The translations under genes were made by a program, and so were the position numbers. Positions 1 to 5,306 of a DNA stretch of 6,787 nt are shown piece after piece. The notes under the pieces were generated by a model. It had not been told where the DNA came from, made no database searches, and was given only the letters and a program-made list of their open reading frames with translations. Source of the stretch: Holophaga sp. (GTDB lineage: Bacteria > Acidobacteriota > Holophagae > Holophagales > Holophagaceae); the NCBI GenBank assembly GCA_030691225.1, contig JAUYES010000110.1:1-6787 (forward strand). The letters are read 5' to 3'. Every line of letters begins with the position of its first letter. Within the stretch, counting starts at the first letter, position 1.

Positions 1-1270
1 GGTTGTAGCTATGGTGTTCCAGGGCCTTTCGGATCGCTTCCGCATCCAGCTGGTCGTGGGCCAAGCGCCCCACCTGGTGGGGTTCTGCCCATTCCGGGTG
101 GGCGCGTAATTCTTCCGGCAAGTGCTCCAGGCGAATGGGACCCTCCAGGCAGAGGACAAAGGCGCGTTCGATGACGTTCTCTAGTTCCCGCACATTGCCC
201 GGCCATTCATGGGCCACCAGGGCGGAAAGGGCCTCGGGCTCGATGCCGCGGATGGCCTTGTGCTGGAGGCGACTGAAGCTCCCCACGAACTGTTCCACCA
301 GCAGCGGGATATCCTCCTTGCGGCGCCGGAGCGGCGGCAGCTCGGCCTGGATAACGTTCACCCGGTAATAGAGGTCCTGGCGGAAGTAGCCTTTTTGGAC
401 TTGTTCGACGAGGTTTCGGTGGGTGGCGGCAATGACGCGCACATCGGCCGTTTCGGAGTGGGTGGCGCCCAGGGGTTCGTAGGTTCGCTCCTGAAGCACC
501 CGCAGCAGCCGGACCTGAAGGGCCTGACTGATTTCACCGATCTCATCCAGGAAGAGCGTGCCACCCTTGGCCATGGCAAAGCGCCCGAGCTTGTCCCTGG
601 TGGCACCCGTGAAGGCCCCGGCCTTGTAGCCGAAAAGTTCTGATTCCAGGAGCGCATCGGGAAGGGCCCCGCAGTTGACGGCGATGAAGGGCCCTTTGCT
701 GCGAGGGCTCAGGTTGTGGATGGCCCGGGCCGCCAGTTCCTTGCCGGTGCCGGTCTCGCCCAGCACGAGAACGGTACTGGAACTGGCGGCGATGGCCGGG
801 AGGAGCTCCAGCAGTTTTCGCATGCCGGGGCTCCGGCTCACGAGATCCCCCACTCGGAGCTTGCCCTCCAGCTCCTTGCGGAGGTTCTCCACTTCCGAGA
901 GATCTCGGAAGGTTTCCGCGCCGCCCACGAAGCGGCCCTTGGCATCCCGCAGAACCGCGGTGCTGATGCTGATGGGAATGCGGTTCCCATCGGCATCGAT
1001 GATGTAGCCCATTTTGCCGATGATGGGCTGGCCGGTCTTCAAGGTCTGGCGGAGGGCGCAGTGCTCGCCGCACATGCTGGAACGGAAGACTTCGGAGCAG
1101 AGCTGTCCGAGGGCCTCTTCCCGAAGCACGCCCGAGATCTCTTCGGCGGCGCGGTTGAAAGATGTCACGCGCCACTCGGGATCTACCGTGAAGACACCCT
1201 CCGAAATGCTCTCCAGGATCGCTTCGGTGAGCGAAGGGGGTGGGACCGGAGCCTTTGCACGTTGACTCAT
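1..1270 (-). CDS. PAS-domain sigma-54-dependent transcriptional activator (C-terminus cut by window edge)
   Basis: Bacterial enhancer-binding protein that would use ATP hydrolysis to open promoters held by sigma-54 RNA polymerase. 423 residues are visible. A PAS domain covers about residues 14-125 and carries a cysteine cluster (C58, C67, C71), which may be a redox, metal or Fe-S sensing site. The AAA+ domain, about 142-375, has Walker A GETGTGKE (171-178), the sigma-54 contact loop GAFTGA (218-223), Walker B GGTLFLDE (236-243), arginine-finger candidates R297 and R303, and WPGNVRELEN (356-365). The Fis-type helix-turn-helix begins near residue 408 (DQLDAEAIRKALEHHSYN) and is cut off by the edge, so the DNA-binding helices are unseen. 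There is no receiver domain. The ATG at 1270 overlaps the thiE stop as ATGA and has no good ribosome binding site, so translational coupling is likely. The family call is secure; the targets and signal are unknown. Confidence 0.95.
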   Translation of the reverse strand, partial: MSQRAKAPVPPPSLTEAILESISEGVFTVDPEWRVTSFNRAAEEISGVLREEALGQLCSEVFRSSMCGEHCALRQTLKTGQPIIGKMGYIIDADGNRIPISISTAVLRDAKGRFVGGAETFRDLSEVENLRKELEGKLRVGDLVSRSPGMRKLLELLPAIAASSSTVLVLGETGTGKELAARAIHNLSPRSKGPFIAVNCGALPDALLESELFGYKAGAFTGATRDKLGRFAMAKGGTLFLDEIGEISQALQVRLLRVLQERTYEPLGATHSETADVRVIAATHRNLVEQVQKGYFRQDLYYRVNVIQAELPPLRRRKEDIPLLVEQFVGSFSRLQHKAIRGIEPEALSALVAHEWPGNVRELENVIERAFVLCLEGPIRLEHLPEELRAHPEWAEPHQVGRLAHDQLDAEAIRKALEHHSYN

Positions 1271-1914
1271 GGGAGCTGCTTGCCTGCATCTGTGATGCTG
1301 CGCTTCAGGGCTTCGGCGGCTTGTCGGGGATCGAGTGCGGCGCAGAGGGCCGAGACCACGGCGATACCCTCGGCACCGGCGCGGACCACCGCTGGGATGT
1401 TGGCCTCGTTCAAGCCGCCGATGGCGACCAGAGGGTGGCGGCTGAAGGCCCAGATGCGGGCCAAGCCTTCCAGGCCCCAGGCGCCCCGGGTATCGGTCTT
1501 GGTGGGGGTGGCGAAGATGGGGCTCACCCCCAGATAGTCCACGGGCTGGTCCTGGGCGCGCACCACGTCCTCCCAGCATTCCACCGAGAGGCCGATGAGA
1601 GCGGTGGGTCCCAGCAAACGGCGCACCGTTTCGCAGGGCATGTCGTCCTGACCGACGTGGACCCCATGTGTGCCTACCGCCAGGGCCACATCCACCCGGT
1701 CGTTGATGATGAGGGGAATCCCGAAGGGCGCCAGCAGGGCCTTGAGGTGGGCGGCTGTCGCCACAAAGATGCGGGTGGCCAGTTGCTTCTCCCGCAGCTG
1801 CACGGAGGTGACACCGCCGCGGACGGCCTCCAGCACGACCTCTTCCAGGGGGCGCCCTCCGCAGAGATTGCGGTCCGTGACTAGGCAGAGACCCTTCATG
1901 CCCCCCTTGTTCAT
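1267..1914 (-). CDS. thiE: Thiamine-phosphate synthase ThiE
   Basis: Joins hydroxymethylpyrimidine diphosphate to hydroxyethylthiazole phosphate to give thiamine phosphate, in the cytoplasm. The 215 residues match the usual length of about 210-220 for this TIM barrel. Family motifs run in order: VTDR (12-15), VQLREK (38-43), NDR (71-73), GVHVGQDD (84-91), GLSV (108-111), the pyrophosphate/thiazole loop GVSPIFATPTKT (129-140), and AIGGL (164-168) before AVVSA (185-189). The first ATG is chosen because GGAGG (minus strand, 1921-1925) lies 6 nt upstream. The ATG at residue 6 has only a G-run abutting it. The start follows the thiM stop after a single base, and the gene's stop overlaps the next start, so thiM, thiE and the regulator form a tight transcription unit. 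ThiE uses the product of the thiM step directly. Confidence 0.97.
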   Translation of the reverse strand: MNKGGMKGLCLVTDRNLCGGRPLEEVVLEAVRGGVTSVQLREKQLATRIFVATAAHLKALLAPFGIPLIINDRVDVALAVGTHGVHVGQDDMPCETVRRLLGPTALIGLSVECWEDVVRAQDQPVDYLGVSPIFATPTKTDTRGAWGLEGLARIWAFSRHPLVAIGGLNEANIPAVVRAGAEGIAVVSALCAALDPRQAAEALKRSITDAGKQLP

Positions 1915-1915
1915 G

Positions 1916-2722
1916 TCAGGCCTCCAGGCAAAGGCGGAATGAGAGGTCGGCTTCCGTCATGCGGTAGAGGGCGTCCAGGAAGTGCAGTTGCAGGGTGCCT
2001 GGGCCCTCCGCTTTGTCAGCGGCCATCTCGCCGGCGATGCCCATGACGGCCATGGCCTGGGCTGCGGCCAGGGCGGGATTGGGCGTGACGGCGGCGAAGG
2101 CGCCGCAGAGGGCCGTGGCCGTGCAACCCAGGCCGGTCACCCGGGTCATCATGGGATGTCCGTTGGCGATCCGATAGGTCTCTGGGCCGCCCACGATGTA
2201 GTCTGTGGCGCCGCTGATGCAGATGACGGAACCGAGGCTCTGGTGCAGCTCCTGGGCCGCCGTCAGGGCATCCCGGGAGGCTTCCGTGCTGTCGACGCCC
2301 TTGGTCTTGGCCCCATCTCCGCAGAGGGCCATGATCTCCGAGGCATTGCCGCGAATGAGGGTGGGCCGGGTGGCGGCCACCAGCTCCCGGACGGTCTGAG
2401 TTCGGTAGGGTGTGGCGCCAGCCCCAACGGGGTCCAGCACGATGGGAATGCCCCGCTTGGCGGCGCATTCTGCCGCCAGAAACATGGCCTCCACCCAGGG
2501 CTTGTTCAGGGTTCCGATATTGAGCACCAGGGCCGAGGCGATGGCCACCATGTCGCTCATCTCTTCGGGGGCATGGGCCATCACCGGCGAGGCGCCCAGC
2601 GCCAGCAGCGCGTTGGCCGTGGTGTTCATGACCACGAAATTCGTGATGTTGTGAACCACCGGCCCCTGCTGCCGGATGGCCTGTATCGCTGCCCATACCT
2701 TCAAGTCATTCCGCTCAACCAT
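1916..2722 (-). CDS. thiM: Hydroxyethylthiazole kinase ThiM
   Basis: Phosphorylates 4-methyl-5-(2-hydroxyethyl)thiazole with ATP in thiamine salvage, feeding ThiE. The 268 residues fit the family norm of about 265-272. Ribokinase-like features are visible: [21 protein letters not shown] (24-44) at the thiazole site, SPVM (45-48), [11 protein letters not shown] (97-107), IRGNASEI (123-130), and VTGLGC (195-200) with C200 at the family's catalytic cysteine, where VTGTGC is more usual. The start at 2722 is preferred over an in-frame ATG at 2764 because AAGGA (minus strand, 2728-2732) lies 5 nt upstream and the extra 14 residues are a charged tail absent from the family. No ThiD (HMP kinase) gene is present in the window, so the pyrimidine half must come from elsewhere. 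No TPP riboswitch is evident upstream. Confidence 0.97.
   Translation of the reverse strand: MVERNDLKVWAAIQAIRQQGPVVHNITNFVVMNTTANALLALGASPVMAHAPEEMSDMVAIASALVLNIGTLNKPWVEAMFLAAECAAKRGIPIVLDPVGAGATPYRTQTVRELVAATRPTLIRGNASEIMALCGDGAKTKGVDSTEASRDALTAAQELHQSLGSVICISGATDYIVGGPETYRIANGHPMMTRVTGLGCTATALCGAFAAVTPNPALAAAQAMAVMGIAGEMAADKAEGPGTLQLHFLDALYRMTEADLSFRLCLEA
1921..1925 (-). promoter_or_regulatory. Ribosome binding site for thiE
   Basis: GGAGG on the minus strand inside the last codons of thiM, 6 nt before the ATG at 1914. It decides between the two possible thiE starts, since the second ATG lacks a properly spaced site. Confidence 0.75.
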
Positions 2723-2727
2723 GGAGT

Positions 2728-2732
2728 TCCTT
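2728..2732 (-). promoter_or_regulatory. Ribosome binding site for thiM
   Basis: AAGGA, within the purine-rich AAGGAAGGAA, 5 nt before the ATG at 2722. It supports the shorter 268-residue ThiM over the 282-residue reading from 2764. Very A-rich sequence lies just upstream. Confidence 0.7.
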
Positions 2733-2760
2733 CCTTTTTTATTCTTTTCACTGCCATGCA

Positions 2761-2885
2761 GCACAAAAACAAATCACCACGGGGACACAGAGGACACAGA
2801 GGCAAAAAGAATCAGCGTAGAGCAAGTCATACTCATCCTTGCAATCCTCGAGTCATTTCTCTGTGTTCTTCGTGCCTCCGTGGTG
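2761..2885 (-). terminator. Possible terminator formed by the inverted repeat after the CGGC gene
   Basis: Read on the minus strand, the 111-nt hairpin (22 Watson-Crick plus 2 G-U pairs over 27 positions) is followed directly by the T-rich ATTTGTTTTTGTGC (2774-2761). It lies 30 nt past the stop of the CGGC-domain gene and upstream of thiM, where a terminator between two transcription units would be expected. The large loop and mismatches make it atypical, so this is tentative. Confidence 0.35.
2775..2885. repeat. Imperfect inverted-repeat element in the intergenic gap
   Basis: Two 27-nt arms, 2775-2801 and 2859-2885, are reverse complements at 22 of 27 positions and enclose a 57-nt centre. 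The left arm begins CACCACGG and contains two tandem copies of GGACACAGA (2783-2800). The right arm begins CTCTGTG and ends CCGTGGTG. A smaller inner stem, GCAAG/CTTGC (2822-2826 with 2838-2842), could stack within the loop. Repeats of this type (CACGGAGGCAC...GACACAGAG-like, giving spurious translations such as HRGHRG or DTEDTE) are, from memory, scattered through intergenic regions of many environmental bacterial genomes. That is recollection, not a search. The element has no coding capacity of its own and sits between two co-directional gene groups. Confidence 0.75.
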
Positions 2886-2914
2886 CATCTTTACGACCCC
2901 AGGTTGGGCGACCC

Positions 2915-3358
2915 TCAGTTGTAGGCGGTCCTGATCTCCCAGGCCTCGTCCATCAAAGGCTTGGCCAGTTGGGTCATGTCCGCATCCTGCCAGAAGGGCA
3001 GTTGCTCGTGGCGATCCATGTATTTTTGTGGGATAGGATGAGTGCCGATGACCACCGGTAATCCGTATGCGGATTCGATGAAGGCCTTGAATTGGCGAAT
3101 GCTGGGGCAGGGTGGATAACCCACCAAGAAGCCAGTGGCGAGATGGATGACCTCGGCTCCATTCTTTTTCATTTCCTCGGGTACATATTCCACATTGCCA
3201 CCCGGGCAGCCACCGCAGGTGGAGTAGCCCACGATTTCAACCGGCTCTTCGGGTGGATAAATGGCGAAGGCGCCACGGCGTTCACGCAGGGCTCGAAAGC
3301 ATTTTCCGCCGCCGCACCCTTGGTACCGACCGCAGATGATAATGCCGATTTTGGTCAT
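2915..3358 (-). CDS. CGGC-domain small cysteine-rich protein
   Basis: Member of the uncharacterised CGGC-domain family, suspected from its conserved cysteines to bind metal. 147 residues, cytoplasmic, with no signal peptide or membrane segment. It opens with a beta strand and glycine/cysteine loop, MTKIGIIICGRYQGCGGGKC (1-20), with C9, C15 and C20. The diagnostic TCGGCPGGN (47-55) gives C48 and C51. C84 lies in YPPCPS (81-86) and the conserved GTHPIP is at 105-110. All six cysteines cluster in the first 84 residues, and the C-terminal third is a plain helix. The start is supported by AGGAGG (minus strand, 3365-3370) 6 nt upstream. It follows the ferritin-like gene by 34 nt and is probably the last gene of the mrp cluster. 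The family assignment is firm; the biochemical role is unknown. Confidence 0.92.
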   Translation of the reverse strand: MTKIGIIICGRYQGCGGGKCFRALRERRGAFAIYPPEEPVEIVGYSTCGGCPGGNVEYVPEEMKKNGAEVIHLATGFLVGYPPCPSIRQFKAFIESAYGLPVVIGTHPIPQKYMDRHEQLPFWQDADMTQLAKPLMDEAWEIRTAYN

Positions 3359-3392
3359 GGTGATCCTCCTTCGTGGCTTTGGGTTTTACCTC

Positions 3393-3896
3393 TCACCCGC
3401 GCGGGTGGTTGACCAGCAAATCGAGATCTTCCTTCAAGGACTGGAGGTCTTCCTCGTGCTCCACTTCCTGGGTCAGGATTGTGAGGGCAAGGTTGTAGGT
3501 AACCATGTCCTTATCCTTGGTGATATCCATCAGGTTCTTGTAGGCCGAAATGGCGCATTGCTCACCGGCGATATTTTGATCCAGGAGGGTTCCGACGAAT
3601 GGATCGGCCGGAGCGTCATAGGCGCAGGGGCTGAGTTCATACCAATCACGAGGTTCAAGAACGGGCGTGCCACCAAGCTGGAGAATGCGTCCGGCCAGAA
3701 GGTTGGCGTGCGCCAGCTCTTCGGTTGCATGCAAGGTGAGCTCTGCGGCGACGGCATCCTTCATGGGGCCCTTTACCAACTTAGCGCCCAGCCAGTATTG
3801 GTAGTAAGCCAACCATTCACTGGCGAAGGCCTTGTTTAAGAGCGTCAGAAGTTCGCTGACGTCCATTCCCACGATTTCCCGTCCACGCGTTCCCAT
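3393..3896 (-). CDS. Ferritin-like di-iron protein (Dps-like/thioferritin type)
   Basis: A four-helix ferritin-like protein of 167 residues, expected to oxidise and store iron or detoxify peroxide in the cytoplasm. Candidate di-iron ligands occur in canonical order: E27 (SEWLAYYQYW), E60 and H63 (EELAHA), E112 (GEQCAI), and E144 with H147 (ExxH in TQEVEHEED). Two cysteines, C91 (SPCAYD) and C114 (next to ligand E112), are placed like the cysteine pair near the ferroxidase site in Dps-like 'thioferritins' (DPSL) of archaea and anaerobes. Bacterioferritin-type or rubrerythrin-related proteins are alternatives, but no rubredoxin CxxC domain is present. The ATG at 3896 has GGAGG 6 nt upstream (3903-3907); the open frame extends further up but lies antisense-like over the MBL gene and lacks family similarity. 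A 32-nt gap follows the MBL gene. It suggests that the operon handles iron. Confidence 0.88.
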   Translation of the reverse strand: MGTRGREIVGMDVSELLTLLNKAFASEWLAYYQYWLGAKLVKGPMKDAVAAELTLHATEELAHANLLAGRILQLGGTPVLEPRDWYELSPCAYDAPADPFVGTLLDQNIAGEQCAISAYKNLMDITKDKDMVTYNLALTILTQEVEHEEDLQSLKEDLDLLVNHPRG

Positions 3897-3928
3897 TTGA
3901 ATCCTCCAAGGAGATAGGTTGCTGGTTG

Positions 3929-4777
3929 TTAGTGAACTGCGTTGAATTCTAGCCACTCGCCGACCTGGAGGGCTTGGCCCAGGTCGCCGTAGGCTTCTTG
4001 AAAAGCGGAGGTGCCCGCATGGCCTGTGCAATGAACTGGCACCACGCGTTGGACATCCGTTTTCCTGAGTGCAGCCAAGGTGGCTTGGATTCGGGCATCC
4101 GATGCGCTGGAGAGATGAAAGCCCCCCACAACCACCAGGATTGATTTCGTTTTCGTTAGGCTCTGAATGTGGCTCAGCGTATTGGCCAAACCTGAGTGGG
4201 CACACCCTAAGATCACCACCAGCCCTTGATTTGTGGCAACCCAGAGGGCTTGGTCATCCTCCAATGGATCGGGAGTATGACCTTCGGAATCCAAGAAGAA
4301 GGGCCCGGAAACAGCCTCTTCGGGATGCCGTCGGGGAATGGGACCGGTCAAGCCAATCCCTTTCCCAAGTCGCATGGGCGCGGTGGACCAGTGCAGTTGA
4401 TCCATCCGGGCTTGCAGCAGGGCGTGGATCTCCTGGGGCATGCTAAGGGTGCGAGGTGGCTTGCCCGGCTGAACGCTGAATTTAGGGGTCATGGCGCGTG
4501 GATGCAAGTAGACATGAGCCTCGGGAAGGGCACGCAGGAAGGCTCCAAGGCCGCCCGTGTGGTCACGATGCCCATGGCTAAGGATGATGCGAGAGATGCG
4601 GCGCCAGGGGGTGCCCAGGCGTTCGGCATTATGGAAAGCGGCTTCGCTTGCCCCTGCGTCGAAGAGCAGCACCTGGTTATTCACTTCCAGCAGAAAGCTC
4701 AGCCCGTGCTCAGTCTCCAGATCGGAGTGGGTGGACTGGTGATCCACCAGGAGGGTGATGCGCAGATGAGCGGGCAT
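3929..4777 (-). CDS. COG1237-type metallo-beta-lactamase-fold hydrolase
   Basis: 282-residue MBL-fold protein resembling the group annotated as 7,8-dihydropterin-6-yl-methyl-4-(beta-D-ribofuranosyl)aminobenzene 5'-phosphate synthase-like, which in most bacteria has no proven substrate. The metal signature HGHRDH (68-73) is intact with TGG after it. Further ligand motifs are GCAHSGLANT (191-200), GGFHL (218-222) and VPVHCTGHAG (246-255). The segment FDAG (39-42) precedes the metal motif as usual. There is no signal peptide, so it is cytoplasmic. The ATG at 4777 sits 4 nt after the trmO stop without a strong ribosome binding site, consistent with coupling. In-frame sequence above 4777 only overlaps trmO and is not family-like. 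Genes of this type often accompany Mrp/NBP35 ATPases in anaerobes, which is recalled context rather than something the sequence shows. Fold and metal binding are secure; the reaction is unknown. Confidence 0.93.
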   Translation of the reverse strand: MPAHLRITLLVDHQSTHSDLETEHGLSFLLEVNNQVLLFDAGASEAAFHNAERLGTPWRRISRIILSHGHRDHTGGLGAFLRALPEAHVYLHPRAMTPKFSVQPGKPPRTLSMPQEIHALLQARMDQLHWSTAPMRLGKGIGLTGPIPRRHPEEAVSGPFFLDSEGHTPDPLEDDQALWVATNQGLVVILGCAHSGLANTLSHIQSLTKTKSILVVVGGFHLSSASDARIQATLAALRKTDVQRVVPVHCTGHAGTSAFQEAYGDLGQALQVGEWLEFNAVH

Positions 4778-4781
4778 GGTG

Positions 4782-5306
4782 TTATTCACAAGACAGGTCG
4801 AGTGGCTGCTTTTCAGAGCGGGTGGATAACTCCGTCTGGCGACTTCCGATCCTGCGAGCTTTTTCGGGATCAAGTTGCTCGGTCCAACCGCCCCAGGCAG
4901 CATCGGGACGATCTGCTTTGGGGTAGTAAGGCTTGATATCCAGCAGGGGGGTGCCATCCAGCATGTCGGCTCCCTCGAAAACCACCGTCGTGCCGTTGAT
5001 CGCAACAAGCTGCACGAGGCTCAGTCCCAGACTGTTGGGACGGTGCGGGTAGCGACAGGCGAAGACTCCTTTGACCTCGTCAAGCAGGAAGGGTTTCACC
5101 CGCAGTGGCCCTTGCTCGGCGCAGTGCAGATGGTAAATCAGGAAGGCATGACTGAAAGCTTCTAGCCCCTCTAGCCCTTCCGCGAAGGCTGGGTCCAGAT
5201 GTATCTCACCCCGGATACCTTCCGCAAAGCATGGCTGGATAGGCGTCTGGTCGAGCTCTCGGTGGGGAGTGTGGATGAGCCCCAGAGGCTGGAGAATAAG
5301 GCTCAT
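4782..5306 (-). CDS. trmO: TrmO/TsaA-type tRNA N6-threonylcarbamoyladenosine methyltransferase
   Basis: TrmO uses S-adenosylmethionine to methylate N6 of threonylcarbamoyladenosine 37 in certain tRNAs, fine-tuning ACY decoding. The family's beta-barrel signatures are intact: GVFACRYPHRPNSLGLS (80-96) and DMLDGTPLLDIKPYYPKAD (114-132), with IGxIxTPxR-like GLIHTPHRE (9-17) at the start. At 174 residues it is a short, single-domain form; the E. coli protein is about 235 residues with an extra C-terminal domain. Residues past about 140 are polar and not obviously conserved. The start ATG overlaps the stop of the upstream ATPase gene as ATGA, and the next gene begins 4 nt after its stop. Its place inside an Fe-S/metal operon is unexpected for a tRNA modification enzyme. 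Short TsaA-like proteins in anaerobes may have another methylation target, so the family call is firmer than the substrate. Confidence 0.9.
   Translation of the reverse strand: MSLILQPLGLIHTPHRELDQTPIQPCFAEGIRGEIHLDPAFAEGLEGLEAFSHAFLIYHLHCAEQGPLRVKPFLLDEVKGVFACRYPHRPNSLGLSLVQLVAINGTTVVFEGADMLDGTPLLDIKPYYPKADRPDAAWGGWTEQLDPEKARRIGSRQTELSTRSEKQPLDLSCE

Noticed and set aside
543..1289. Minus-strand open frame of 248 codons overlapping the sigma-54 regulator in another frame
   Set aside because: The translation is Arg/Gly/Pro-rich without motifs, while the alternate frame gives a complete PAS-AAA+ protein.
716..1537. Plus-strand open frame of 273 codons
   Set aside because: It is antisense to the sigma-54 regulator and thiE, both of which carry full family motifs. 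The plus-strand translation shows no recognisable domain.
2723..2770. Sigma-70 promoter for thiM (TTGTGC, 17-nt spacer, AATAAA)
   Set aside because: Only 3 of 6 and 4 of 6 matches, and transcription would begin inside the ribosome binding site. The A/T-rich context makes such matches cheap.
2775..2885. CRISPR-like array
   Set aside because: There are only two inverted, imperfect arms and one short tandem duplication. No regularly spaced direct repeats and no cas genes are present.
1982..3061. Long plus-strand open frame of 359 codons
   Set aside because: It runs antisense through thiM, the repeat and the CGGC gene, and its translation is low-complexity Gly/His/Arg. This is a by-product of high GC in the real minus-strand genes.
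3394..3407. Perfect 14-bp palindrome CACCCGCGCGGGTG over the ferritin stop codon
   Set aside because: It has no loop and no T run, and it lies within coding sequence for Asn-His-Pro-Arg-Gly. Probably coincidental in GC-rich DNA.
3897..4205. Upstream extension of the ferritin-like gene
   Set aside because: The extra residues overlap the end of the MBL gene in another frame and do not resemble ferritins. The ATG at 3896 has a well-spaced GGAGG.
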